In this document: one piece after another, positions 6,805 through 15,148 of the stretch
Layout of the letters: the number at the start of each line of letters is the position of its first letter
Numbering within the stretch: position 1 is the stretch's first letter
NCBI GenBank assembly: GCA_003164955.1
Contig: PLRW01000175.1
Span: 1 to 32,444 of the forward strand
Reading direction: 5' to 3'
DNA length: 32,444 bases
Source: Actinomycetota bacterium
Lineage (GTDB): Bacteria; Actinomycetota; Actinomycetes; Streptosporangiales; Streptosporangiaceae
Notes under the pieces: model-generated
Database searches by the model: none
The model's input: only the letters and a program-made list of their open reading frames with translations
What the model was told of the DNA's origin: nothing
Made by a program: the position numbers and the translations under genes

Positions 6805-8634
6805 GTGCACTCAAATGTAGCGGGACTTGCCTTGGGCAGCGTGGTCAGACGAGGGTCTCCCGCCCCCAGCGGGGATCGCCCGGCGGCTACGGGGATTCCG
6901 GCCGGCCTCCGTGCCGCGGGGCCGAGACGACGGCCGCCGCAGCGCCTCACCGTGGCGGCCGCCCAGTTCGCACCCGCCCACGGTGACGTCCCGGCGAACC
7001 TGGGCCTCATCGGCCGGCTGCTCCGTCAGGCCGTGGCCCGGGGCGCAGACCTGGTGGTCTTCCCTGAGCTGGCCACCACGGGCTATTACTGGCCCTCCGG
7101 CGAGGCGATCGCGCCGTACGCCGAGACGGTCCCCGGGCCCGCCACAAGGTGGCTCGCCCGGCAGTGCCGGGAGCTGGGCTGCCACGTCGTGTGCGGCCTG
7201 GCCGAGCGCGGCGGCACCCCGGCCGGGCCTCGGCGCCGGTGGCGGGCACGAGGCCCCGCGGGCCAAGCGGCCGCAGGCCCGGCAGCACGACGGCAGCTGT
7301 TCAACACGGCGGCCCTCGTCGGCCCCGGCGGCCTGGTCGGCCGCTACCGCAAGGCCCACCTCTGGTCGTGGGACACGCTCTGGGCGACAGCGGGCGCCCA
7401 GCCGCCGGCTGCCTGGTCAACACCGCTCGGGCGCGTCGGCGTACTCATCTGCGCCGACCTTGACTACCCGGAGGGAACGTCATGGCTGGCCACCGCGGGG
7501 GCCGATCTCGTCGCCGTGCCGACCTGCTGGTCGGAGGAGCCCACGCCCTCGCCGGTCTGGCGCACCCGGGCACGCGACAACAGCCTGGCCTTCGTGGTCG
7601 CGAACGTCTCGGGAACCGAGCAGGGCGTCACGTTCTCGGCCGGCTCATGCGTCATCGATGAGGACGGCCGCGTACTGGACTGGCCCCGCGGAAGCGAGCC
7701 GCTCGCCAGCGCCACCGTTGACCTCGCCGCGGGCCGCGCGCGCCGCCGCCGGCGGGCGGCCGGGCTGGAGTGGGCGGCCTCGGGCGCATGCGAGGCGCTG
7801 GATCGCAACGTGCAGCTCTCCCCGCCAGCCCGCTCGCCGGGAACCCGCCCGCGGCCGGCCCTTCCCGTCGCGATCGTGCAGGGAGCCGCGGGCACCGACG
7901 CCCAGCAGGACCTGGCGTCACTCGGCCGCAGGCTCGTCGGCCTGCGGCCGGGAAAGGCGCCGCCGGCGCTCGCCGTGTTCCCCACCCTGGTCACGCCCGA
8001 CCTGGATGGTGACAGGGGACTGCTGCCACGGCTCGCGCTGGCCTGCCGGGACTACGGCCCGGCGGAGGTCGTGCTGTCCGTTCTGGATCTGCGGACTGGC
8101 CTCACCTCCGTCGTGCTTGCCGCCGCGGGCACCATCGTCACGTCGTACCAGGTGGACAGGGATGGCCAGCGCTCAGGAGAGGGCGCCCCGCTGCGCCCGG
8201 TCATGCGCGCTTGGGGCGCCCTGGGCCTGCTGACCGCGGCGGAGCTGCTCCGCCCGGAGCCGGCCCGGTGCCTTGCTATCAACGGCAGTGACCTCATCGC
8301 CGCGACCGGCCGTCTGGCCAGCCCCCCGGTCGAGGCGGCGTTCCCGCACGCCCCGGCAGTCCCGCCGCTGGACCTGTGGCGGGTCCGGGCCGGTGAGAAC
8401 AACTGCTACCTCGCGGTGGCCAACGCGACGCTGCCGGGCGGCGGCGGGATGAGCGCCATCCATGGGCCGGACTATTACGACCACGCCGCTCCGCGGGTGG
8501 CACTGGCTGCATCCGGGCCGGGAAGAGCGTCGCTTGCCCTCACACTCGACCCGGCCGCGCCACCCGGGCGGCTGGTCGCTGACAAGCCGCTGCTCGCCCG
8601 GCGCCGCCCCGAGCTGTACGCCGGATCAGGCTGA
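6805..8634 (+). CDS. Tandem carbon-nitrogen hydrolase (nitrilase superfamily) with a degenerate second domain
   Basis: A 609-residue protein made of two nitrilase-fold repeats; single-domain relatives are about 260-300 residues. Domain 1 (about 48-310) begins LTVAAAQFAP and keeps the Glu-Lys-Cys triad: Glu88 (VFPELATTGY), Lys183 (RYRKAHLW) and Cys216 (VLICADLDYPE). Domain 2 (about 350-600) repeats the landmarks but has FPTLVTP instead of FPEL, no Lys in the matching segment, and LLTAAELLRPE where domain 1 has LICADLDYPE. It has therefore lost all three catalytic residues. RVRAGENNCYLAVANAT mirrors RTRARDNSLAFVVANVSG of domain 1. Domain 1 should hydrolyse an amide, carbamoyl or nitrile bond; domain 2 is probably structural or regulatory. 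The start is GTG with GGAG 4 nt upstream; the first ~45 residues are a basic low-complexity extension, so a later start is possible. Confidence 0.88.
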   Translation: MHSNVAGLALGSVVRRGSPAPSGDRPAATGIPAGLRAAGPRRRPPQRLTVAAAQFAPAHGDVPANLGLIGRLLRQAVARGADLVVFPELATTGYYWPSGEAIAPYAETVPGPATRWLARQCRELGCHVVCGLAERGGTPAGPRRRWRARGPAGQAAAGPAARRQLFNTAALVGPGGLVGRYRKAHLWSWDTLWATAGAQPPAAWSTPLGRVGVLICADLDYPEGTSWLATAGADLVAVPTCWSEEPTPSPVWRTRARDNSLAFVVANVSGTEQGVTFSAGSCVIDEDGRVLDWPRGSEPLASATVDLAAGRARRRRRAAGLEWAASGACEALDRNVQLSPPARSPGTRPRPALPVAIVQGAAGTDAQQDLASLGRRLVGLRPGKAPPALAVFPTLVTPDLDGDRGLLPRLALACRDYGPAEVVLSVLDLRTGLTSVVLAAAGTIVTSYQVDRDGQRSGEGAPLRPVMRAWGALGLLTAAELLRPEPARCLAINGSDLIAATGRLASPPVEAAFPHAPAVPPLDLWRVRAGENNCYLAVANATLPGGGGMSAIHGPDYYDHAAPRVALAASGPGRASLALTLDPAAPPGRLVADKPLLARRRPELYAGSG

Positions 8635-8705
8635 GGGCCCGCCAGCTCGGCGGCCCGATGGCTCGCGTTGCCCGGGCTCAGACGTGCTCGTTGCGCTACA
8701 AATGA

Positions 8706-8711
8706 CATAAT
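8706..8711 (+). promoter_or_regulatory. Candidate -10 element ahead of the permease genes
   Basis: CATAAT matches five of six positions of TATAAT in the nitrilase-to-permease gap. It lies about 54 nt before the short ORF at 8765. No convincing -35 is seen, so the transporter genes may have their own promoter or may be read through from the nitrilase. Confidence 0.25.
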
Positions 8712-8764
8712 CACGGGATAAATCCCCCGGATCCTCCCGCGCCGGACTGGAAGGAATCGACGAC

Positions 8765-8833
8765 GTGCTAGCCCCCACCACCGAGGACCGCGGTGGAATG
8801 GTGCTCCGCTGGCTGATCTCGCCGTGGCCGTAG
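8765..8833 (+). CDS. Possible 22-codon upstream ORF overlapping dppB
   Basis: A GTG-started reading frame ends with ...LISPWP and TAG at 8831-8833, overlapping the first codons of the permease gene in another frame. GGAAGGAA (8748-8755) precedes the GTG by about 9 nt, while the permease start itself has no Shine-Dalgarno. It may serve to couple ribosomes onto the permease gene. The peptide has no recognisable motif, and it could also be non-coding leader. Confidence 0.3.
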   Translation: MLAPTTEDRGGMVLRWLISPWP

Positions 8834-9828
8834 CGCCGGCTCCCGCCCGGCCGGCCGCTCCTCCCGGCGCGCACCCGATCGCGCGCATGGTCGGGCGGCG
8901 GCTGGCCGCCGGCGTGGTCACCCTGTTCCTGGTGTCGGTGGTCGTGTTCCTGGCCACCGAGGTACTGCCGGGCAACGCCGCGTACGCGATACTCGGACAT
9001 GAGGGCACCCCGGCCCGGGTACGAGCGCTCGAGGTCGCCCTGCACCTGAATCGCGGGCTGCTGGATCAGTACTGGATCTGGATATCCGGGCTGTTCACCG
9101 GCAACCTCGGCCATTCCCTCGCCAACGGGCTGCCCGTGTGGGGCTATGTCGAGCCGAGGATCATCAACTCGGCGGTTCTGGTCTTCGTCACCGGCGTCAT
9201 CGGCGCATTCGCCGGCGTGGCCCTCGGCGCCGTCACCGCGCTGCGCAAAGACGGCTGGCCCGACCATGTCATCTCGGTGGTCGTGCTGGCGATCACGTCG
9301 CTGCCTGAGTTCGTCGTGGCCATAGCGCTGATCATTGTGCTGTCTACCGCCGTCTGGCACGTCCTGCCGGCGGTCTCACTGCTGGCCCCGGGGACGTACG
9401 CCTGGAGCCAGCCGGAGCTGCTCGTCCTGCCGGTCGCCACGCTCGTGATCGTGATCACGCCATACATCCTGCGCATGATGCGCGCTGCCATGGTCGAGGC
9501 CCTGGAGTCGGACTATGTCGAGATGGCGCGGCTGAAGGGGACGCCGGAGTGGCGTGTCGTTCTCGTGCACGCGCTGCCGAACGCGATCGCGCCCACCATC
9601 CAGGTCATCGGCCTCACCTTCCTGTACCTCGCAGGCGGCGTCGTGATCGTCGAATACGTGTTCAACTTCCCGGGCATCGGCCAGGCGCTGGTGAACGCGG
9701 TCAACGGCCGGGATATCCCCGTGATCCAGTTCATCGTTTTGGCCCTGGCCGCGTTCTACCTAGTCGTGAACATAGTCACCGACGTGATCGCCCTGCTGGC
9801 CACCCCGCGGCGAAGAATCGTTAGTTAG
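8824..9828 (+). CDS. DppB/OppB-type ABC transporter permease
   Basis: A 334-residue inner-membrane permease of the BPD_transp_1 family, first of the two permeases of a peptide or nickel-type importer. Seen: an N-terminal helix GVVTLFLVSVVVFLA followed by the DppB-type periplasmic segment with GNLGHSLANGLPV, five further hydrophobic segments, and the EAA coupling loop EMARLKGTPEWRVVLVHALPNAIAPTI, which docks onto the ATPase. The GTG at 8824 has no Shine-Dalgarno; an in-frame ATG at 8887 is an alternative start, though it also lacks one. It is followed after 2 nt by DppC, so the pair is clearly co-translated. Confidence 0.93.
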   Translation: MAVAPAPARPAAPPGAHPIARMVGRRLAAGVVTLFLVSVVVFLATEVLPGNAAYAILGHEGTPARVRALEVALHLNRGLLDQYWIWISGLFTGNLGHSLANGLPVWGYVEPRIINSAVLVFVTGVIGAFAGVALGAVTALRKDGWPDHVISVVVLAITSLPEFVVAIALIIVLSTAVWHVLPAVSLLAPGTYAWSQPELLVLPVATLVIVITPYILRMMRAAMVEALESDYVEMARLKGTPEWRVVLVHALPNAIAPTIQVIGLTFLYLAGGVVIVEYVFNFPGIGQALVNAVNGRDIPVIQFIVLALAAFYLVVNIVTDVIALLATPRRRIVS

Positions 9829-9830
9829 CC

Positions 9831-10772
9831 ATGGCCGTGAACGTTCCCGCCGCCCCTGAGGCGCGGCTGCGGCAGGCCCGGCGGATCCGCCGGCATCAGT
9901 GGGGGTCCGTACTCTGGTCGGCCGCCCGGACCCCGCGCGGCATGATCGGGCTCGGGCTGGCCGCGTTTGTTGTGCTGGTTGCGGTCATCGGCCCGTTCGT
10001 CGCCCCGAATGCGCCAGACGCCCTGGTTACCCTGGCCTTCGGCAAGCCGTCCGGGCAGTTCCTCCTGGGCGGCGACTTCCTGGGCCGTGACGTGCTGTCA
10101 CGGGTGCTCGATGGCGGCTGGGTGCTGCTGATCATGGCCGCCTGCGCGACCGTCCTCGGGATCGCCGGCGGCGCGACGGCCGGTGTGTCAGCCGCCTACC
10201 TGCGCGGGGCCAGCGACGGGATCATTATGCGAGCAGCCGACGTGATCCTGTCATTCCCCCAGATCGTGTTCGCCCTGCTGCTGCTGAGCCTGCTGGGCCC
10301 GAGGCTGTGGCTGATCACGATCGCGGTCGGCGTCTCGCACGCCCCCCAGGTGGCTCGCGTGCTGCGGTCGGCCACCCTCGACATCTCTGAACGGGACTTC
10401 GTCAAGGCGGCGGAGCTCCAGGGCATGCGCCCGGCCAAGGTCATGTGGAAGGAGATCTTGCCCAACCTGGTCAGCCCGCTGATGGTGGAGGCGGGGCTCC
10501 GGCTGACCTACTCAATTGTGATCATTGCCGGGCTCGCGTTCCTCGGCTTCGGGCCGCCGCCGCCGGCGGCGAGCTGGGGAACGATGATCAACGAGAACCG
10601 GGATGGCCTGTCGCTGAGCCCGTGGGCGGTCATCGTGCCGGCCCTGCTGATCGCGCTGCTGACGATCGGGATGAACATGTTCACCGACGCGTTCGCACGG
10701 GTGGCGATCGGGGTTGACCGTCAGCCTGAGGAGGCGGCGCTGATCGAAAACCTCAGCCCAGGATCCCGGTGA
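9831..10772 (+). CDS. DppC/OppC-type ABC transporter permease
   Basis: The 313-residue partner of the preceding permease. The cytoplasmic N-terminus (Arg-rich, QARRIRRHQW) is followed by a first helix LGLAAFVVLVAVIGPFV, the DppC hallmark FLLGGDFLGRDVLSRVLDGG, the membrane core, and the EAA loop KAAELQGMRPAKVMWKEILPNLVSPLM. It ends with INENRDGLSLSPWAVIVPALLIALLTIGMN, the usual C-terminal OppC pattern. Its ATG follows the DppB stop by 2 nt and its stop overlaps the ATPase start in GTGA, so DppB-DppC-DppDF form one translationally coupled operon. Confidence 0.94.
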   Translation: MAVNVPAAPEARLRQARRIRRHQWGSVLWSAARTPRGMIGLGLAAFVVLVAVIGPFVAPNAPDALVTLAFGKPSGQFLLGGDFLGRDVLSRVLDGGWVLLIMAACATVLGIAGGATAGVSAAYLRGASDGIIMRAADVILSFPQIVFALLLLSLLGPRLWLITIAVGVSHAPQVARVLRSATLDISERDFVKAAELQGMRPAKVMWKEILPNLVSPLMVEAGLRLTYSIVIIAGLAFLGFGPPPPAASWGTMINENRDGLSLSPWAVIVPALLIALLTIGMNMFTDAFARVAIGVDRQPEEAALIENLSPGSR

Positions 10773-12709
10773 GCGAAAAACCCGGGGGAAAAGGGCGCCC
10801 AGGAGCGCCGCCGCGCCCGGAGGCGAGCGGAAAGCATAGCGTGAGCCAGAGTGCAGCGCCGCAGGCCAAGACAACCACCGCCCAGCCGGAGGCACGGCTG
10901 AAGGTGGCCGGTCTGGAGGTCCGGCTGGGCCGGTCCGGTCCCGACGTGGTGGGCGATGTCTCCTTCGCCGTCCAGGCCGGCGAGGTGCTTGGCCTGGTTG
11001 GTGAGTCGGGCTCGGGCAAGACCACCGTGGCCCTCGCCCTGCTCGGCCACGCCCGCCGAGGGCTGCGCATCACTGCGGGCCAGGTCCTGCTGGACGGAAC
11101 CGATCTGCTGGCGCTGAATCCCCGTGACCTGCGGGCGGCGCGCGGCGCCCGGGTCAGCTACGTGCCCCAGGACCCGTCCTCGGCGCTCAACCCCGCGCTC
11201 CGTGTAGGGACCCAGATCCGGGAGGTGCTGCAGGTTCACCCCGGGGCCGCCGGCAACGCCGGTGACCGCGTGGCCGAGGTCATGCAGGAGGTCCACCTCG
11301 ACCCCACGCCGGAGATGCTGCGCCGGTATCCGCACCAGCTCTCCGGGGGTCAGCAGCAGCGGATCGCCCTGGCCATGGCGTTCGCCTGCCGGCCGTCACT
11401 GATCGTGCTGGACGAGCCGACCACCGGGCTCGACGTCTCCACCCAGCGGCACGTGCTGGACACCGTCCGCAGCCTCTGCCGCTCCCATGCGGTGGCGGCT
11501 GTCTACGTGAGCCACGACCTGGCCGTGGTCAGCGGCCTGGCATCCGGCGTCGCGGTCATGTACGCCGGACGGGTCGTGGAGACCGGGCCCGCAGCCCGGG
11601 TGCTCGGCGAGCCGGTACACCCCTACACCCGCGGCCTGATCAGGGCTGTGCCGTCGCCCGAGCGCATCGAGGCACTGGCCGGCATCGACGGCCAGCAACC
11701 CCGGCCCGCACGCCGCGGCCCCGGCTGCTCGTTCGCCGCGCGCTGCGGCCACGCTACCGGCGACTGCGCCACGCAGGCCCCGGAACTGGTAACCGTAGCC
11801 GACCGTGCTGTCCGCTGCCTGCGAGCCCAGGACATCCAGGCCAGCCACCCCGCCCGCACGCCGCTGGTCGCCGGCCCGCCCGCCGGGGCGGGCACGCCGG
11901 CCCTGTCGGTCCGGGAAGTCACGGCCAGCTACGGCAGCACGCCAGTCCTGTCCGGCATCAGCCTCGAGGTACCGCCGCGCTCCTGCGTCGCCATCGTCGG
12001 CGAGTCCGGCTCCGGCAAGACCACGCTCGCCCGCTGCATAGCCGGGCTGCACGGCAACTGGACCGGCGAGATCACCTTCCAGGGCACCCCCCTGGCCCGC
12101 GGCACCCGGCAGCGCGACAAGAACGCGCTGCGCCGGGTCCAGTACATCTTCCAGAACCCCTACACCTCGCTCAACCCCCGCAGGACCATCGGCCAGATCA
12201 TCGACCAGCAGCTCGGGCAGCTCACCGGCCTCTCCCACGCCAAGCGCTCCGCGCGCGCCGCCAGCATCCTGGAGGACGTGTCACTGGACCCGGACGTCCT
12301 ATCCTGCTACCCGGACCAGCTATCCGGCGGGGAACGGCAGCGGGTCGCGATCGCCCGGGCCCTGGCGGTCCAGCCGGACCTGCTGATCTGCGATGAGGTG
12401 ACCTCATCGCTGGACGTCTCGGTCCAGGCGATTGTCGTGGAACTGCTACGCCGGATCCAGCAGGAACGGCACCTCGCCATGATCTTCATCACGCACAACC
12501 TCGCCCTGGTGCGCGCCATTGCCCAGTCCGCAGTGGTCCTGCACCACGGCACGCTGGCCGAATCAGGCCCGGTCGAGCAAATTCTTGAGCACCCGGCCCA
12601 TCCCTGCACCCAACGTCTAATAGCGGACATGCCCAGGCTCAGGTCATCCAGGACCCACCGCCCGCCGGACCCGCATGACACTCCGGACCGCCCCGATCGA
12701 CGCTCATGA
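10769..12709 (+). CDS. Fused DppD-DppF-type ABC transporter ATP-binding protein
   Basis: A 646-residue protein carrying both ATPase subunits of an oligopeptide importer. The N-terminal cassette has Walker A GESGSGKTT (79-87 region), signature LSGGQ (191-195) and Walker B LIVLDE (211-216). The C-terminal cassette has GESGSGKTT (411-419), LSGGE (518-522) and LLICDE (538-543). Between them is the OppD/DppD C-terminal motif with four cysteines (320, 326, 333, 350; GCSFAARCGHATGDC). In mycobacterial OppD the corresponding cysteines are reported to hold an iron-sulfur cluster. The second cassette reads DEVTSSLD where DEPTSALD is usual, a tolerated variant. Start GTG overlaps the DppC stop by 4 nt. 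The last 6 nt overlap the convergent methyltransferase gene. Confidence 0.95.
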   Translation: MSEKPGGKGRPGAPPRPEASGKHSVSQSAAPQAKTTTAQPEARLKVAGLEVRLGRSGPDVVGDVSFAVQAGEVLGLVGESGSGKTTVALALLGHARRGLRITAGQVLLDGTDLLALNPRDLRAARGARVSYVPQDPSSALNPALRVGTQIREVLQVHPGAAGNAGDRVAEVMQEVHLDPTPEMLRRYPHQLSGGQQQRIALAMAFACRPSLIVLDEPTTGLDVSTQRHVLDTVRSLCRSHAVAAVYVSHDLAVVSGLASGVAVMYAGRVVETGPAARVLGEPVHPYTRGLIRAVPSPERIEALAGIDGQQPRPARRGPGCSFAARCGHATGDCATQAPELVTVADRAVRCLRAQDIQASHPARTPLVAGPPAGAGTPALSVREVTASYGSTPVLSGISLEVPPRSCVAIVGESGSGKTTLARCIAGLHGNWTGEITFQGTPLARGTRQRDKNALRRVQYIFQNPYTSLNPRRTIGQIIDQQLGQLTGLSHAKRSARAASILEDVSLDPDVLSCYPDQLSGGERQRVAIARALAVQPDLLICDEVTSSLDVSVQAIVVELLRRIQQERHLAMIFITHNLALVRAIAQSAVVLHHGTLAESGPVEQILEHPAHPCTQRLIADMPRLRSSRTHRPPDPHDTPDRPDRRS

Positions 12710-13366
12710 CCTGTTCGGCGCCTGGCCGGTGATGATGTACCCGGTGCCGAACGTCACCTGGCGGACGTGGACGTCCTCGATCAGCTGCTCCAGATGACTC
12801 CACGGCCGGCCGAACCCCTCGAAGCTCCGCACATACGGCCCGTGCATCACTCTGGCCTGCAGGTTCACTCCCACCATCCACCGCGCGGCCCACTTCCCGC
12901 CGCCAGCGGCCACCCGCGCCCCGGGACGGAGCTGGCTGATGACGTTCCGCAGCGCGTCGGGGGACTGCAGGATGTCGTGGACGGCGCAGAAGAGAGCCGC
13001 ATCCGCGGTGACCGCGATCTCGGCATCCTCGGCAGGGGACTGCACGACCGTGACGTTGCGCCAGCCTTCGGCCGCGATGTGCTCCCGCGCCACCGCAGCC
13101 ATCTCCGGTGACGCCTCAATGCCAACCACGCTTCCCTGCGGGCCGACCTTGTCCCGGAGCAAGCCGGCGCACAGCCCCGTCCCGGATCCCACGTCGAGGA
13201 CCACCTGCCCCCGGCGAACCGGGAGCGCCTCGACGACCGTCTGGCGGTAGCGCCCGAACGCGCCGGTCTGCCGGTCGTAGGAACGGGCATGCTCACGGTA
13301 GGCCGGCTGACACGCGGGCCGCCGGGCCGGCGGATCTGCGGCCGCGAATTCAGGTGATTTGCTCAT
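12704..13366 (-). CDS. Class I SAM-dependent methyltransferase
   Basis: A 220-residue protein with a Rossmann methyltransferase core: motif I VVLDVGSGTG (56-64), the acidic end of strand 2 in VVGIEAS (Glu84), ALFCAVHDILQSPDALRNVISQLRPGARV (motifs IV-VI region) and a short C-terminal beta part ending GTGYIITGQAP, which resembles methyltransferases of the UbiE/Methyltransf_11 or _25 type. The substrate is not evident. I take ATG 13366; an upstream TTG at 13408 would add 14 residues of Arg-rich sequence. It converges on the ATPase gene with a 6-bp overlap of the stops and has about 520 nt of upstream intergenic DNA shared with the divergent AcuC gene. Confidence 0.85.
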   Translation of the reverse strand: MSKSPEFAAADPPARRPACQPAYREHARSYDRQTGAFGRYRQTVVEALPVRRGQVVLDVGSGTGLCAGLLRDKVGPQGSVVGIEASPEMAAVAREHIAAEGWRNVTVVQSPAEDAEIAVTADAALFCAVHDILQSPDALRNVISQLRPGARVAAGGGKWAARWMVGVNLQARVMHGPYVRSFEGFGRPWSHLEQLIEDVHVRQVTFGTGYIITGQAPNRS

Positions 13367-13892
13367 GACTTTCCGCCCCGGCCTCTCGGCGGAGCGGCAC
13401 CTCCTCAACGTTTTCCTGCGCGTCCTTTGTGACAGGATTCAAGGCCCGGGGCTCGCGGTGCCATCCGCGCCCCTCACCTAATCGATCTACTGAGAAATCC
13501 GCCCGGCCCGGCCAGTATCCCAGCCATTACTGATCTTCTTTCCCCTGGTAGACGGGCAGACGGGCCTGCAAGATTTACTTATCCGGCTCAGCGGCATATT
13601 TTCCGGTCTGCAATTTCGACCGTAGCCGGCCCGGCAAATTCTGCCACCCGGACTATGCCCCGGCAGAATCTCCAGCTCGGCATCCTTAATGCATTACTTT
13701 CAATTCCCGGAATATATTGCTAGCTTAGAAATTGCGGATGCCGGCTCAGGGCAGGCACCGGATATGGCGGCGCCGGCGGCCCGGTTGACCGGGGTGCCGC
13801 GGAGGCCAGCCGCTGGCGGCCCCGCCGCGAGAGATCCCCGATGAGGTACGCGTCGACCTTCCCGGGCTCGCATGACTGGGGAGGATGATGGG
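13367..13892. other. Divergent intergenic region between methyltransferase and AcuC genes
   Basis: About 525 nt with no gene that I can support. The part from about 13540 to 13740 is clearly AT-richer than the window average and probably carries the divergent promoters. It holds a small inverted repeat, ATTCTGCC (13638-13645) and GGCAGAAT (13662-13669). No certain -35/-10 pair was found. Confidence 0.5.
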
Positions 13893-15077
13893 ATGCCCTG
13901 CACACTGTACGTGGCCTGGGACGAACGGCTGGCTGCCTATGACTTCGGCCCCGACCATCCGATGGCGCCGGTCCGGGTCGACCTGACGATCGAGCTGGCC
14001 CGCACGTTCGGCCTGTTCGCTGAGGCGGGGGTGTCCGTCGAGCGCGCGCCGCCCGCCACTGACGTGCAGCTGGAGCTGGTGCACATCGGGAGCTACATCG
14101 CGGCGGTGCGGCTGGCCGGCCGCCCGGACCCGGGCTCCCCGATTCCGGGTTTCGGCCTCGGTACCGGGGATGACCCGGTGTTTCCCGGTATGCACGACGC
14201 GTCGGCGCTGGTGGCGGGCGCGACCCTGGCAGCAGCCCGCGCGGTCTGGACCGGCGCGGCACAGCACGGCGCCAGCATCGCGGGTGGCCTGCACCACGCG
14301 ATGCGAGCCAGAGCCAGCGGCTTCTGCGTATATAACGACCCGGCGATCGCGATCGCCTGGCTGCTGGAGGCGGGTGCGGAACGGGTCGCCTACGTCGACA
14401 TCGACGTGCACCACGGTGACGGGGTGCAGGCGGCGTTTTATGACGACCCGCGGGTGCTGACGATCAGCCTGCACGAGCATCCGGCGACGCTGTGGCCCGG
14501 CACCGGGCTGCCGGGCGAGACGGGCGGGCCGGGGGCAGTGGGATCGGCGGTCAACGTGGCGCTGCCGGCCGGGACCACGGACGCCGGGTGGCTGCGTGCC
14601 TTCCACGCCATTGTGCCGCCGCTGCTACGGGCGTTCCGGCCGCAGATCATGGTCAGCCAGCACGGCTGTGATACGCACCGGCTCGACCCACTAGCCGACC
14701 TGCAGTTGTCTATCGATGCGCAGCGCGCCGCAGGCGCCGCGATCCACTCCCTGGCCCACGAGGTCGCGGACGGCCGCTGGCTCCTTACCGGTGGAGGCGG
14801 CTACAAAACGCTCCAGGTCGTGCCCATAACCTGGACACATCTGCTCGCCGAAGCCGCCGGATATCCGATCGACCCCCAGGCGCGCACCCCGGACGCCTGG
14901 CGCGAGTACGCATCCCGCCGCACCGGCCACCAGGCACCCGAGCTGATGACTGACGGCGCCCCGGCACAGTACACCCGCTTCGAGTCCGGCTACGACCCCT
15001 CCGACCGCATCGACCAGGCCATCATGGCCACCCGCACCGCCGTCTTCCCCGAAAACGGGCTGCTGCTACTGCCCTGA
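13893..15077 (+). CDS. acuC: AcuC-type acetoin utilization protein / class I HDAC-like deacetylase
   Basis: A 394-residue zinc-dependent deacetylase of the arginase/HDAC fold, probably removing acetyl groups from protein lysines (in Bacillus AcuC acts on acetyl-CoA synthetase) or from an acetylated amine. Seen: YDFGPDHPMAPVRVDLT near the N-terminus, the His dyad GLHHAM (134-135), metal ligands in DIDVHHGDG (Asp171, His173), SLHEHP, Asp260 in GCDTHRLDPL and the catalytic Tyr304 in GGGGY. The start at 13893 is preferred because GAGG lies 8 nt upstream and the protein then begins MPCTLYVAWD, as in relatives; ATG 13872 would add seven residues. It converges on the APC permease gene with a 71-nt gap. 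It could instead be an acetylpolyamine amidohydrolase, but the GPDHPMAP start favours AcuC. Confidence 0.9.
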   Translation: MPCTLYVAWDERLAAYDFGPDHPMAPVRVDLTIELARTFGLFAEAGVSVERAPPATDVQLELVHIGSYIAAVRLAGRPDPGSPIPGFGLGTGDDPVFPGMHDASALVAGATLAAARAVWTGAAQHGASIAGGLHHAMRARASGFCVYNDPAIAIAWLLEAGAERVAYVDIDVHHGDGVQAAFYDDPRVLTISLHEHPATLWPGTGLPGETGGPGAVGSAVNVALPAGTTDAGWLRAFHAIVPPLLRAFRPQIMVSQHGCDTHRLDPLADLQLSIDAQRAAGAAIHSLAHEVADGRWLLTGGGGYKTLQVVPITWTHLLAEAAGYPIDPQARTPDAWREYASRRTGHQAPELMTDGAPAQYTRFESGYDPSDRIDQAIMATRTAVFPENGLLLLP

Positions 15078-15093
15078 CCACCCCGGCGGCACA

Positions 15094-15105
15094 GCCAGAT
15101 CTGGC
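15094..15105. repeat. 12-bp perfect palindrome between convergent genes
   Basis: GCCAGATCTGGC lies 17 nt after the acuC stop. It has no loop, so it is not an obvious terminator. No role can be assigned. Confidence 0.4.
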
Positions 15106-15148
15106 CGAATCGAGAACACCTCGGTCCACTGCCGGCCCCGGTACCGGA

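Noticed and set aside
13638..13669. Inverted repeat ATTCTGCC / GGCAGAAT with 16-nt loop
   Set aside because: Short arms in a 500-nt region that is searched freely; not enough for an operator call.
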